17,809 nucleotides of DNA from CAYYJM01 sp964471755 (GCA_964471755.1 CAYYJM010000118.1:1-17809), one strand, 5' to 3'. Positions 6,725 through 15,181 are shown, counted from the stretch's first letter. Notes: generated by a model not told the origin, from the letters alone. Numbers and translations: made by a program.

Positions 6725-8107
6725 CTACGCCACGATCTCCTTGACCACCCGGCCATGCACGTCGGTCAGCCGGAAATCCCGTCCTGCATAGCGATACGTC
6801 AGCCGTTCGTGATCGAAGCCGAGCAGGTGGAGCATGGTTGCGTGCAGATCGTGAACGTGAACACGATTCTCCACCGCCTGGAAGCCGAACTCGTCGGTCG
6901 CACCGATGACGGTGCCGCCGCGCACGCCACCGCCGGCCAGCCAGCAGGTGAAGCCGTAGTGATTGTGGTCGCGGCCATTCAGAGCGGGCAACTCCGCCAC
7001 CGGCGTTCGGCCGAACTCGCCACCCCACTGGACCAGCGTCTCGTCGAACAGACCGCGCGCCTTCAGATCGGTCAGAAACGCGGCGATCGGCTGGTCCCAG
7101 TCGGCGGCCAGTTTGGCGTGCTGCTTCTCCAGGCCGTCGTGATTGTCCCACGGCTGGCCGGCTCCGCTCCAGACCTGGACGAAACGCACGCCACGCTCGA
7201 TCAGCCGACGAGCGTAGAGCAGCTGTCGGCCATGCGTGGTGTCGCCGTACAGGGCGCGGGTCTTGCTCGTCTCACGCGACAGGTCGAAGACGTCGGTCGC
7301 CTCGGTCTGCATGCGGAAGGCCAACTCGAATGTCCGCGTCCGGGCCTCCAGCGCGGCATCGGCCTGCCGGGCGGCCTGGTACTCGTCGTTCAACGCCCGC
7401 ACCAGGTCGAGTTGATCACGCTGACGGCCGGATGTCATCTCCGTGTTGCGGATGAACGCGACGAGTTTCTCCGGATCGGCGTGCTGGGTGTCCAGGTACG
7501 TCCCCTGGTAGACGCCCGGCAGGAAGGCCGAGCGCCAGTTCTGCGTCGTGACGATCGGATAGCCACCGGGACACATGACGACGAAGCCGGGCAGGTTGCG
7601 ATTCTCGCTGCCCAGACCGTAGGTGACCCAGGCCCCGAAACTTGGCCGGGGCAGTCGGCCATCGCCGCAGTTCATGAGCATCAACGACGGCTCGTGATTC
7701 GGCACGTCGGCATGCATCGACCGGATGACGCACATCGAGTCGATATGCTCGGCCGTGCGTTTGAACAGATCGCTGACCTCGATGCCGGACTGGCCGTACT
7801 TCTTGAAGGCGAACGGCGAGCGCATGGCCGCTCCGGTCTTGCGCTCGGTGCGCAGGTTCGTCGTCGGCAGCGGCTTGCCGTGTAGTCGGCTGAGTTCCGG
7901 CTTCGGATCGAACGTATCGACGTGCGACGGGCCGCCGTTCATGAAAAGATGCACGACGTGTTTCGCCTTGCCGGGAAAGTGCGGCTTCTTCGGCGCGAGG
8001 GGATCGATGCGGCTGTCGGCCCGCGCATCGTCGGCGAGGACGCCCGCCAGGGCGAGCATACCGAGGCCGGTGCCACATCGGGAGAGCAGAGCGCGTCGCG
8101 TGAACAT
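6725..8107 (-). CDS. DUF1501 family protein, Tat-type signal
   Basis: This 460-residue protein belongs to the DUF1501 family, which has an alkaline phosphatase/sulfatase-like fold and is hugely expanded in Planctomycetes. No reaction is established for the family. The N-terminus MFTRRALLSRCGTGLGMLAL has a twin-arginine pair (R4, R5) before a hydrophobic stretch, so export in folded form is likely. Typical motifs include HLFMNGGPSHVDTFDPKP (about residues 53-70), SDLFKRTAEHID, IRSMHADVPNHEPS, GSWVTYG-like GAWVTYGLGS, QVWSGAGQPWDNHD and WGGEFGRTP, then GRDHNHYGF near the C-terminus. The start ATG at 8107 follows the stop of the DUF1549/DUF1553 gene by 12 bases, with GAGGA in that gap. The two are therefore co-transcribed and probably act together, as this pair does throughout the phylum. 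Confidence 0.93.
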   Translation of the reverse strand: MFTRRALLSRCGTGLGMLALAGVLADDARADSRIDPLAPKKPHFPGKAKHVVHLFMNGGPSHVDTFDPKPELSRLHGKPLPTTNLRTERKTGAAMRSPFAFKKYGQSGIEVSDLFKRTAEHIDSMCVIRSMHADVPNHEPSLMLMNCGDGRLPRPSFGAWVTYGLGSENRNLPGFVVMCPGGYPIVTTQNWRSAFLPGVYQGTYLDTQHADPEKLVAFIRNTEMTSGRQRDQLDLVRALNDEYQAARQADAALEARTRTFELAFRMQTEATDVFDLSRETSKTRALYGDTTHGRQLLYARRLIERGVRFVQVWSGAGQPWDNHDGLEKQHAKLAADWDQPIAAFLTDLKARGLFDETLVQWGGEFGRTPVAELPALNGRDHNHYGFTCWLAGGGVRGGTVIGATDEFGFQAVENRVHVHDLHATMLHLLGFDHERLTYRYAGRDFRLTDVHGRVVKEIVA

Positions 8108-8119
8108 GGCCTGTCCTCG

Positions 8120-10450
8120 TCAATCCACGAAGGCAAATTCGTTCGTCAACAGCAGTCCGTGGGCCAGGTCCAGCCAGCGTTCCGGGCCCTTCGCCACGAA
8201 GGCCAGGGCACGCGTGCGCTCGGTCGCGAACGGCGTTCGGGCGAACACGGCCAGGAACAGGGCGTCGAGCTTCTCGCCGGGCGTTTTCGCGCTCTGCATC
8301 GCCGGTGAGCCGATCAGCCGTCGGGCGGCGTCGCGCGCAAACGGGCCGTTCATCAGGTAGAGCGCCTGCGGAGCGACCGTCGTCGAGGTCCGTTCGGGAG
8401 CCGACGCGGCCGGGTTCGGCACGTCAAACGTCGCCAGCAGACTCGGGAATTCGAGACGGTCGATGTAGCCGTAGATCGCCCGGCGTCTGCCGCCCGTGAA
8501 GAGGCGGAACGGTGGGCCGCCGAGCGCCGCGTCGAGGCTGCCCGAGACGGCGAGCAGGGCGTCGTGCAATGGCTCGAACTCCAGCCGTTGCCGGTTCTGC
8601 TTCCAGAGCAGACGATTCTCCGGGTCCGCCGCCAGGCCTTCGGCTCGATCGAAACTCGCCTGCCGGTAGGCGGCCGAGGTCAGGATGCGCCGGTGCAGGT
8701 GCTTGACGCTCCAGCCGTGGTCCATGAAGTCGGCCGCCAGCCAGTCGAGCAGCGCCGGATGCGTCGGCCGATCGCCACGGGTGCCGAAATTGCCCGGTGT
8801 CCCGACGAGGCCCCGGCCGAAGTGGTGCATCCAGACCCGATTGACCAGCACCCGTGCTGTCAGCGGATTGTCAGCCGAGGCGATCGCCCGGGCCAGTTCG
8901 AGCCGACCGCTGCCGGTGGCGAACGGCTTGCCGTCCGGATCGAGGGCCGCGAGGAAGCGCCGCGGCACGTTTTCGCCTGGGTGGTTCGGCTGGCCCCGGA
9001 CGAAGACGCGGGGATCGTAGGGCCGCCGGGCGTCGAGGAGAACCATCGCTCGGGGCGGTCCCTTGGCGACGTGCGCCTCCACGTCCTTGATCAACTTCTG
9101 GTACTCAGCCTGCGTGCCGCGATCGGGGAACAGGGACAGAAAGCCCCAGTCGAGTTCGAGCGGCGCGTCGGCCGGGGCGGCCGGGCCGTGCAGAGCGGCT
9201 CGCAGCGCGTCGAGGTGCGGATCTCCAGGCGTGGCCTTCTCCGCCTCGGCGAGCAGTTTGCCGTAGCGGCCGGCGACCTCCTTCATGTTCGCCGGCGGTG
9301 TGGCGAAGGCGGCCCGGACGCGCGGGTTGTCGCCGGGGTCGTGTTGCACCTTCGCGGCCTGGGCGGCGAACTCGGCCTCGGGCAGTTCGGCGTAGCGATG
9401 CCAGGCGGCCCAGGTCGAGTTCTTCCAGCGCCGCGTCGCTTGCAGGAAGGCACGCCAGCGGGCGATCATCGCCGGGTTCAGGTCCCCCTTGTCGGCGATG
9501 AGCATGAAGTCGTCGGCCGGCGGTTGATCCCGGGCGACGTACGCCGCGAAGAGATAATCACCGGCCCGGGCCCGCGCCTGGGTCACCAACTCGTGGTGCT
9601 TGCTCTTCACGAACTCGGCCAGCTTCTGTTCCTTCGCGGCCAACTCGGCGGCGAACGTGCGGTACTCGGCCGTGTCGGGAGGTGGTCCCAGGAGCGGCGG
9701 CACGACCGGCTCGGTGCAGCTGCGGAAGACACCGTACAGGGCGTAGTAATCCGCCTGCGAGACGGCGTCGAACTTGTGATCGTGGCAGCGGGCGCACGAC
9801 ACCGTCAGGCCGAGCAGGCCGCGCGTAACCGTGTCGATACGGTCATCGATCATGTCATGGACATTGCCCATGAAGTGACCGCCGATTGTCAGAAAGCCCA
9901 GGGCCGCGAGGGAACGCGAATCGCTCCGTTCGAGCTTGTCAGCGGCGAGTTGTTCGAGCAGGAAGCGGTCGTAGGGCAGATCGCGATTGAGCGCCTCGAT
10001 GACGTAGTCGCGATAGGTCCAGGCCCAGGGGTAGTCCTTGTCCTCGAAGAAGACGTAGCCCTTGTTGTCGGCGTAGCGAGCCAGATCGAGCCAGTGTCGA
10101 GCCCAGCGTTCGCCGTAGCGTGGCGAGGCGAGGAGCCGATCGACCTGTTTCTCGTACGCATCCGGCGCGCGATCCGCCAGGAACGCCGCGACCTCGGCCG
10201 GCGTCGGCGGCAGACCGTGCAGATCGAACGTGAGTCGGCGGAGCAGCGTCCGTCGATCGGCCTCCGGCGCCGGCGTCAGCTTCTTCTCGGCCAGTTTCGC
10301 GCGGACGAAGGCATCGACGGGATGCGTGCTACTCCCGACCGGGACGGCCGGGCGCGACACGGGACGGAAGGCCCAGTGTTCTTCCGCCATGACCGGCGTC
10401 AGGAGGCAACTCAGGATCAGCAAGCCGGTGAAGAGGGATCGCGGTGGCAT
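8120..10450 (-). CDS. DUF1549/DUF1553 domain protein with CXXCH haem-binding motif, secreted
   Basis: This 776-residue secreted protein has a clear signal peptide (about residues 1-22, ending PVMA). A DUF1549 domain follows (roughly 40-240: LRRLTFDLHGLPPTP, RYGERWARHWLDLARYAD) and contains CARCH (Cys219, Cys222, His223), a c-type haem attachment motif. A DUF1553 domain fills the C-terminal third (LARAIASADNPLTARVLVNR, HHFGRGLVGTPGNFG, LLDWLAADFMDHGWSVKHLH, RRILTSAAYRQ). Many relatives carry an extra N-terminal planctomycete cytochrome c domain (PSCyt1) and this one does not: DUF1549 begins almost at once after the signal. The ATG at 10450 has no strong ribosome site. It is the first gene of an operon with the DUF1501 gene. 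Function is unknown; redox chemistry or polysaccharide breakdown at the cell surface has been suggested for such pairs. Confidence 0.93.
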   Translation of the reverse strand: MPPRSLFTGLLILSCLLTPVMAEEHWAFRPVSRPAVPVGSSTHPVDAFVRAKLAEKKLTPAPEADRRTLLRRLTFDLHGLPPTPAEVAAFLADRAPDAYEKQVDRLLASPRYGERWARHWLDLARYADNKGYVFFEDKDYPWAWTYRDYVIEALNRDLPYDRFLLEQLAADKLERSDSRSLAALGFLTIGGHFMGNVHDMIDDRIDTVTRGLLGLTVSCARCHDHKFDAVSQADYYALYGVFRSCTEPVVPPLLGPPPDTAEYRTFAAELAAKEQKLAEFVKSKHHELVTQARARAGDYLFAAYVARDQPPADDFMLIADKGDLNPAMIARWRAFLQATRRWKNSTWAAWHRYAELPEAEFAAQAAKVQHDPGDNPRVRAAFATPPANMKEVAGRYGKLLAEAEKATPGDPHLDALRAALHGPAAPADAPLELDWGFLSLFPDRGTQAEYQKLIKDVEAHVAKGPPRAMVLLDARRPYDPRVFVRGQPNHPGENVPRRFLAALDPDGKPFATGSGRLELARAIASADNPLTARVLVNRVWMHHFGRGLVGTPGNFGTRGDRPTHPALLDWLAADFMDHGWSVKHLHRRILTSAAYRQASFDRAEGLAADPENRLLWKQNRQRLEFEPLHDALLAVSGSLDAALGGPPFRLFTGGRRRAIYGYIDRLEFPSLLATFDVPNPAASAPERTSTTVAPQALYLMNGPFARDAARRLIGSPAMQSAKTPGEKLDALFLAVFARTPFATERTRALAFVAKGPERWLDLAHGLLLTNEFAFVD

Positions 10451-10696
10451 GGCACATCACAACGGTGGGAAGAAACCTCGGGTGAGTTCAGGATACCCGA
10501 TGAACGGATTCCGAGCGAGCGTCTTCTCGACAATCTGGCCCTACATTCGCTACGGCCGCACCTTCTTCTCGGAGTCGCCAATGCCTGGTTTCCGGCCCGT
10601 GCGGCATCGATCATCCCGATGAGCCCCGCCGGTCGATCTCTCCAGCGGAACCGTCAGGGATGCTCGGTCCGTACCAGAAACCGAAACGGAAGGCCC

Positions 10697-12103
10697 ATGT
10701 TCTCCCCGCACGCCGTTCGACGCCTCGGCTCCTGCCTGGCGATGCTCTTCCTGGCGACCACGTCCCTCGCCCAGCAGGAGGCCGCCCAGCAAACCGAAAG
10801 GCCGGCCAACGCAACGGAGGGAACCTCCGAAGAGAACAAGGAGGGAGAGAACAAGGAAGGCGGCAAGGAGGGCGGAGCCGAGGCGGAGAAGAATCCCTAC
10901 GTCGGCGATGCCTTCACGCGCCAGCGGATGACCGGCGACTGGTTCGGAGCCCGCTCCCTCTTCGTCGAGAATGGCCTCAACTTCGATGTCTCTCACGTCC
11001 AGTTCTACCAGGGCGTGACCTCAGGCGGCCGACAGGACGGATGGCAGTACGGCGGCAAGCTCGACTACCTCTTCGACTTCGACGGCGGAAAATTCGGCCT
11101 GTGGGAGGGGTTCATCGTCAACCTGCACGCCGAGACTCGCTACGGCGAGTCGGTCAACACCATCGACGGTCTGATGGTTCCGTCGAACATCATCATGCAC
11201 TTTCCCAAGGATGGCGAAACGATCACGGCCCTGACCGGGATCAAGTTCACCCAGGCGCTGTCGGAGAACTTCGTCATCTATGGTGGCAAGCTCAACACCC
11301 TGGATGATTTCCCGCTCCGGTTCACGCCGACGGAAGGTCTCAAGCCCGGTCAGGCCGGCTTCCAGAGTACGGCCCTGGTGTTCAACCCGATCGTCGCCCG
11401 AACGATCCCGTACGCGGCCATCGGCAATGGTTTCGCCATCCTGAAGGACAAGGAACCGATCTTCTCGTTCACCGTGTTCGATCCGCGTGAACGGGCGACG
11501 ATCGGCTTTCAGAAACCCTACGCCGAGGGCGTGGTTCTCCTGCCGGATCTGATCCTGCGAACCAACCCCGATGGCCTGCTGGGCGTCTGGAATTTCGGCG
11601 GCACCTGGAGCAGCGCCCGCTATCGCTCGCTGGACCCGGAGGCGTATTTGCAGTATCCACCTGAGATCATCAAGGACGCTGCGGCGAGTCCGCAGGAGAC
11701 CGGGTCCTGGTCGCTCTACTTCAATTTCTACCAGGCTCTGTGGGCCGATCCAAACGTCAAGCGACGAACCTGGGGCGTGTTCGGCTCGTTCGGCCTGGCC
11801 GATGGCAACCCGAACCCCTTCGACTACACTCTCGCCTGCGGCATCGGCGGTCGCAGCATGCTACCAGGCCGAACTTACGACACCTTCGGCGTCGGCTACT
11901 ACTACCTGGGCCTGAGCAACAACTTCAAGGACCTGACGCAGCCCATCCTGCCGCAGCGCGATGAGTTCGGCGTGGAGATGTTCTACAATCTCGCCGTCAC
12001 GCCGTGGTGCCGGTTCACCTGGTCCTCGATCATCGCCCGGCCGAGTACGGTCGGACTCGACACTGCCCTTATCCAGGGTCTCCGCTTCCAGCTGCTGTAC
12101 TGA
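10697..12103 (+). CDS. OprB-family (carbohydrate-selective type) outer-membrane porin
   Basis: This 468-residue protein looks like an OprB-family beta-barrel porin for outer-membrane uptake of sugars or other small solutes. It has a signal peptide (about residues 1-25, ending TSLA), a low-complexity segment rich in Glu, Lys and Gly (about 32-65), then the OprB-like opening MTGDWFGARSLFVENGLNFD and alternating aromatic/charged strands through to the C-terminal RFQLLY, ending in an aromatic residue as barrels often do. GVGYYYLGLSNNF and FYNLAVTPWCRFT are near the end, also in the family style. I chose the ATG at 10697 because GGAAGG lies just upstream and a signal peptide follows. The frame stays open far upstream to 8564, but that part is antisense to the DUF1549/DUF1553 gene and is not coding. 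It is transcribed away from that operon. The substrate is unknown. Confidence 0.87.
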   Translation: MFSPHAVRRLGSCLAMLFLATTSLAQQEAAQQTERPANATEGTSEENKEGENKEGGKEGGAEAEKNPYVGDAFTRQRMTGDWFGARSLFVENGLNFDVSHVQFYQGVTSGGRQDGWQYGGKLDYLFDFDGGKFGLWEGFIVNLHAETRYGESVNTIDGLMVPSNIIMHFPKDGETITALTGIKFTQALSENFVIYGGKLNTLDDFPLRFTPTEGLKPGQAGFQSTALVFNPIVARTIPYAAIGNGFAILKDKEPIFSFTVFDPRERATIGFQKPYAEGVVLLPDLILRTNPDGLLGVWNFGGTWSSARYRSLDPEAYLQYPPEIIKDAAASPQETGSWSLYFNFYQALWADPNVKRRTWGVFGSFGLADGNPNPFDYTLACGIGGRSMLPGRTYDTFGVGYYYLGLSNNFKDLTQPILPQRDEFGVEMFYNLAVTPWCRFTWSSIIARPSTVGLDTALIQGLRFQLLY

Positions 12104-12179
12104 ACCGGGAGGAACCAGACCGCCTGGAAGGTTTTTGGCCGAGCGGAGAAGAAATCTCTCTGTCTTTCCGAGGTCGCGA

Positions 12180-12208
12180 TTGCACGACGCGTGCGGGACC
12201 GCTAGGAT
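12180..12208 (+). promoter_or_regulatory. Candidate sigma70-like promoter for the DAC-domain gene
   Basis: TTGCAC (12180-12185) and TAGGAT (12203-12208) are 17 bases apart in the 151-base gap after the porin gene. They match the consensus at three and four of six positions. Transcription would start near 12215, about 40 bases before the ATG at 12255. The site would let the cyclase gene and the secreted-protein gene behind it be expressed apart from the porin. Confidence 0.4.
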
Positions 12209-12254
12209 AACATTCCCGGTCTCCCCGCCAAACGCCGATCGCACGGAATACCGC

Positions 12255-13241
12255 ATGGCCTCGCTGCCCAGGCAAACCCTTGTGCTGCTGCAAACCGCCA
12301 CTCGCCTGATCGAGGGACTGACGGCCAACGCCGTTTTGATCCTGACCGAGAAGGACCTCGACTGGAGCCTGGTGCGCTCGACGCTCGGCCCCTGCAAACT
12401 GCTCGTGGCGACGGGGCGGCTCAACCTCCTCAAGACTCTGCAAGCCGAGCCGAACCTGAACGTGATCGATTTCGATCCGGGCCCGACGCCCTCGTCGGAG
12501 TGGCTCAACCTTGCCCTCCTGGAGGCGGTTCGCTCAGAGAAGTTGGCCCAGAGCGGGACCGTCGTCGCGCTGTACAACGGCATCAACATCAGCGACGAAC
12601 CCGAGCCGATCGACAGCCTCAGCATCATCCGCATGGAGCAGCACCTGGAACGGCTGACCGCCGCCGACCTGAAGCTGCTCCACATGGTCGTGCCCCTGGA
12701 GACGCTCAAGGCGGTGGTCGATCTGGCCCTCGAAATCGCCCGCGAGGGACGCGAAGGACACCGCATCGGCACCATCTTCGTGATCGGCGACACGAAGAAG
12801 GTCGCCTCGATGTGTCAGCCGATGAATTTCAATCCCTTCAAGGGCTATCCGGAACCGGAACGAGACGTCCGCAAGAAGCAGGTCCGCGAGCAGATCAAGG
12901 ACATCGCCCAGCTCGAAGGAGCGATCCTGATCCGCAAGGACGGCATCGCCATGCACGCCTGCATGCGGATCGAGGCTCCACTGGATCAGAGCATCACCCT
13001 GAGCATGGGCCTGGGCACCCGGCACGCGGCGGCAGCGCGCATCACCAAGGCGACGCACTCGCTGGCCGTGACCGTCAGCCAGTCGGGCGGCATCGTGCGA
13101 CTGTGGCAGAAGGGAGAGGTCGTCATGACGATCGTTCCCGGAACGCAGCCGTCGGTCTTTGGCCCCCTGCAAGGGACCATGCCGGAGTACAACGGCCTGG
13201 CCCGGGCCAACACGCTGCGGATGACTCCCGTTCACGAATGA
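12255..13241 (+). CDS. Diadenylate cyclase-like protein, PK_C-like plus DAC (DisA_N) domains, DacZ/CdaZ type
   Basis: DAC domains join two ATP into cyclic di-AMP, a second messenger for osmotic and cell-envelope control. In this 328-residue protein the DAC domain covers roughly residues 165-300. D229-G230-I231 stands where DGA is usual, and G254-T255-R256-H257-A258 where the GTRHR of the RHR motif is usual; ITKATHSLAVTVSQSGGIVRLW follows, as in DAC domains. The first 150 or so residues (LLQTATRLIEGLTANAVLIL, LLVATG, VVALYNG) look like a pyruvate-kinase C-terminal-like domain, the arrangement of archaeal DacZ/CdaZ. There is no signal or TM helix, so it is cytoplasmic. The metal-binding Asp and the Thr-Arg-His are kept, so activity is plausible but unproven. 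The ATG at 12255 has only a weak GGA upstream; the frame is open further back but there overlaps the porin gene. The secreted-protein gene begins 55 bases downstream, probably in one operon. Confidence 0.8.
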   Translation: MASLPRQTLVLLQTATRLIEGLTANAVLILTEKDLDWSLVRSTLGPCKLLVATGRLNLLKTLQAEPNLNVIDFDPGPTPSSEWLNLALLEAVRSEKLAQSGTVVALYNGINISDEPEPIDSLSIIRMEQHLERLTAADLKLLHMVVPLETLKAVVDLALEIAREGREGHRIGTIFVIGDTKKVASMCQPMNFNPFKGYPEPERDVRKKQVREQIKDIAQLEGAILIRKDGIAMHACMRIEAPLDQSITLSMGLGTRHAAAARITKATHSLAVTVSQSGGIVRLWQKGEVVMTIVPGTQPSVFGPLQGTMPEYNGLARANTLRMTPVHE

Positions 13242-13296
13242 ACCGCTCGCCGGGACCAGCGCGGCCCCGGCCCCTTCCCGTTCAGGAGGAATCTCG

Positions 13297-15090
13297 ATGC
13301 GATACTTGCTCTCCCTGGCGGTCGCCGTTCTGCTGGCGAGCCAGGCCCCGCTGACGGCCGCACCAATTCCGGCCGCCCAGACGGGCCTGGCCCAGATCCC
13401 GGCCTCCGCACCGCTGGTCATCCAACTGCGCGGCCTGGAAGGGGCCGTCGATCGCCTGGTCGCCTTCCTCAACAAGGTGCTGCCCGATCACGGTCAACTG
13501 GCCGGGCTGCTCATCAAGAACGCAGTGGAGAAGGGAGTCGATGGTCGAACCTTCGAGGGCCTGGCCAAGGATGGTCCGCACTTCCTGGCCTTCCTGGAGA
13601 TGCCGAAGCCGGAGATGGAAGGCCCACCGAAGGCCGCCCTGGTTCTCAGCACGACCAACACCGAGAAGTTCCTCGACGGCCTGCTCAAGGATTCCGAGAA
13701 GAAGGCTCTCAAGAAGGAAGAGGGCTATCGGTCCACGGTGATCGAGAACCGGGACGAGCCGTTGTTCATCGTCGAGCGTGAGGGCTTCGTCCTGTTCACG
13801 CCGAACAAGTCGGTGGCACGGGAACTCACCCGCAAGGGAGCCGGCATCGACAGCCGGATGAGCGCCGAGCTGAAGGCGAAGCTGCTCGCGTCCGACCTGG
13901 GCGTCTACCTCAGCATGGACGTCCTGAACAAGGACTACGCCGAGCAGATCAAGACGGCGAAGAACGAGGCGCTGGAAGGTCTGAAGGCCCAGGCCGAGAC
14001 CAACGCGATCGACAAGACGCAGCTGGCGACGATGATTCAGGCCGTGACGGGCCTCTTCCAGGCGGTCGAGGACAGCAAGGGGATCGTCGCCGGCCTGGAG
14101 TTCCGCCCCGAGGCCGTGGCCCTGAACTTTCAGACCGAGTTGCGTGCGGGCACGGCCACGGCGAAGTTGCTCGGTGACACCACGCTGTCAAAGTTTGAGA
14201 ACCTGGCGAAGTTGCCGGCCGGACAGATGTTCTATCTCGCCGGAGACATGAACCCGGCCATTCTGAACGCGATCAAGGGCTCGATCTTCGGCCTGGCCGA
14301 GGATCCCAAAAACGAGCAGGGCAAGGTGGTTGCCCAGGCCATCGAGGCCCTGCTCAAGGGCAAGCCGACCAGCGTGGTACAGTCCTCGACGGCCCCGGCG
14401 GCCGGCCTCCAGATCTGGCAGGCGGCCGATCCCGCGGCGATGCTTGCCGGGCAGGTCGCGGTTTTCAAGGCCCTCGGCAACGGAGCCGGCTTCGGTGGCA
14501 TGGTCCTGGCCGAGAAGCCGGCCATCAAGGCCGACGCCCAGAAGTACGGGGACATCGCCTTCACCCGGGTCAACCTCAAGATCGACACCGAGAAGCTGGC
14601 CAGCCAGTTCGGTCCCGAGTTGCCGGAGGATTTCCGCAAGTCGATGGCCGAGGGCATGAAGAAACTGCTCGGCAAGGAACTGGCGGTCTTCCTGGGCTCC
14701 GATGGCAAGCACCTCATCCAGGTGTCGGCCAGGGACTGGGACACGGCCCGAAAACTGCTGGACAGCTACTTCGAGGGGAAAGACTCGCTCCGGACGGTGG
14801 CTGGCTACGCTCAGATCCGCAAGGAGTTGCCGGGCCAGGGGAGCGGGATCGTTCTGGTCGATCTGCCGACCTACCTCGCGGTTGTCCTCGACCTGGTCAA
14901 GCCGTCGATCCAGGCGATGGTGCCGTTCCCCGAGAAGTATCCGGCGGCCGCGCCGAAGGGGGCGTCCGGGTTCCTTGGTTTTGCCGTGTCGCTGAACAAG
15001 GAGCGAGCCAGCGCCGACCTGGTCATCACGGCCGAGTGCATCCGGGTGACGTACCTGCGGTTCGTGGCCCCGTTCCTGCGAGGGGCGTAA
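13297..15090 (+). CDS. Secreted protein of unknown function, planctomycete type
   Basis: I do not recognise the family of this 597-residue protein. A signal peptide is clear (about residues 1-21, LLSLAVAVLLASQAPLTA), and there is no further membrane helix, so it should be periplasmic or exported. The rest is a mix of Lys/Glu/Ala-rich helices and short strands, with repeated phrases about loss or gain of chain such as FLDGLLKDSEKKALKK and LAKLPAGQMFYLAGDMNPAI. The layout recalls the large DUF3352-like secreted proteins common in Planctomycetes, but I cannot confirm that. An excellent ribosome site (AGGAGGAA, 13282-13289) sits before the ATG. It lies 55 bases behind the DAC-domain gene with no promoter in between, so co-expression is likely. 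A large palindrome follows the stop. Confidence 0.85.
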   Translation: MRYLLSLAVAVLLASQAPLTAAPIPAAQTGLAQIPASAPLVIQLRGLEGAVDRLVAFLNKVLPDHGQLAGLLIKNAVEKGVDGRTFEGLAKDGPHFLAFLEMPKPEMEGPPKAALVLSTTNTEKFLDGLLKDSEKKALKKEEGYRSTVIENRDEPLFIVEREGFVLFTPNKSVARELTRKGAGIDSRMSAELKAKLLASDLGVYLSMDVLNKDYAEQIKTAKNEALEGLKAQAETNAIDKTQLATMIQAVTGLFQAVEDSKGIVAGLEFRPEAVALNFQTELRAGTATAKLLGDTTLSKFENLAKLPAGQMFYLAGDMNPAILNAIKGSIFGLAEDPKNEQGKVVAQAIEALLKGKPTSVVQSSTAPAAGLQIWQAADPAAMLAGQVAVFKALGNGAGFGGMVLAEKPAIKADAQKYGDIAFTRVNLKIDTEKLASQFGPELPEDFRKSMAEGMKKLLGKELAVFLGSDGKHLIQVSARDWDTARKLLDSYFEGKDSLRTVAGYAQIRKELPGQGSGIVLVDLPTYLAVVLDLVKPSIQAMVPFPEKYPAAAPKGASGFLGFAVSLNKERASADLVITAECIRVTYLRFVAPFLRGA

Positions 15091-15111
15091 CTCTCCTGCG
15101 GGTGTTGGCGA

Positions 15112-15174
15112 GCGGCGCGGCGTCAGCCCGCCGGTTCTTCACGCAAAGAACCGGCGGGCTGACGCTCGCGCCGC
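15112..15174. repeat. Large palindrome with perfect 19-bp core arms, probable terminator/dispersed repeat
   Basis: CGTCAGCCCGCCGGTTCTT (15121-15139) and its exact reverse complement (15146-15164) flank the six-base loop CACGCA. Pairing continues outward: GCGGCGCG (15112-15119) against CGCGCCGC (15167-15174), across a small internal loop. The total is about 27 base pairs. It begins 21 bases after the stop at 15090 and has no T-run. It could terminate the DAC-domain/secreted-protein transcript. Its form is that of a dispersed GC-rich palindrome, similar in style but not identical to the one at 17752-17775. Confidence 0.8.
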
Positions 15175-15181
15175 ACGCCCA

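Noticed and set aside
10451..10696. Divergent promoters between the DUF1549/DUF1553 operon and the porin gene
   Set aside because: A promoter must exist here for each strand, but candidates such as TCGACA and TACATT (10527-10547) have only 9 bases between them, and TATCCT on the minus strand lacks a -35 partner.
12115..12136. Small CCAG/CTGG hairpin followed by TTTTT after the porin gene
   Set aside because: The stem has only four base pairs, too weak to call a terminator despite the T-run.
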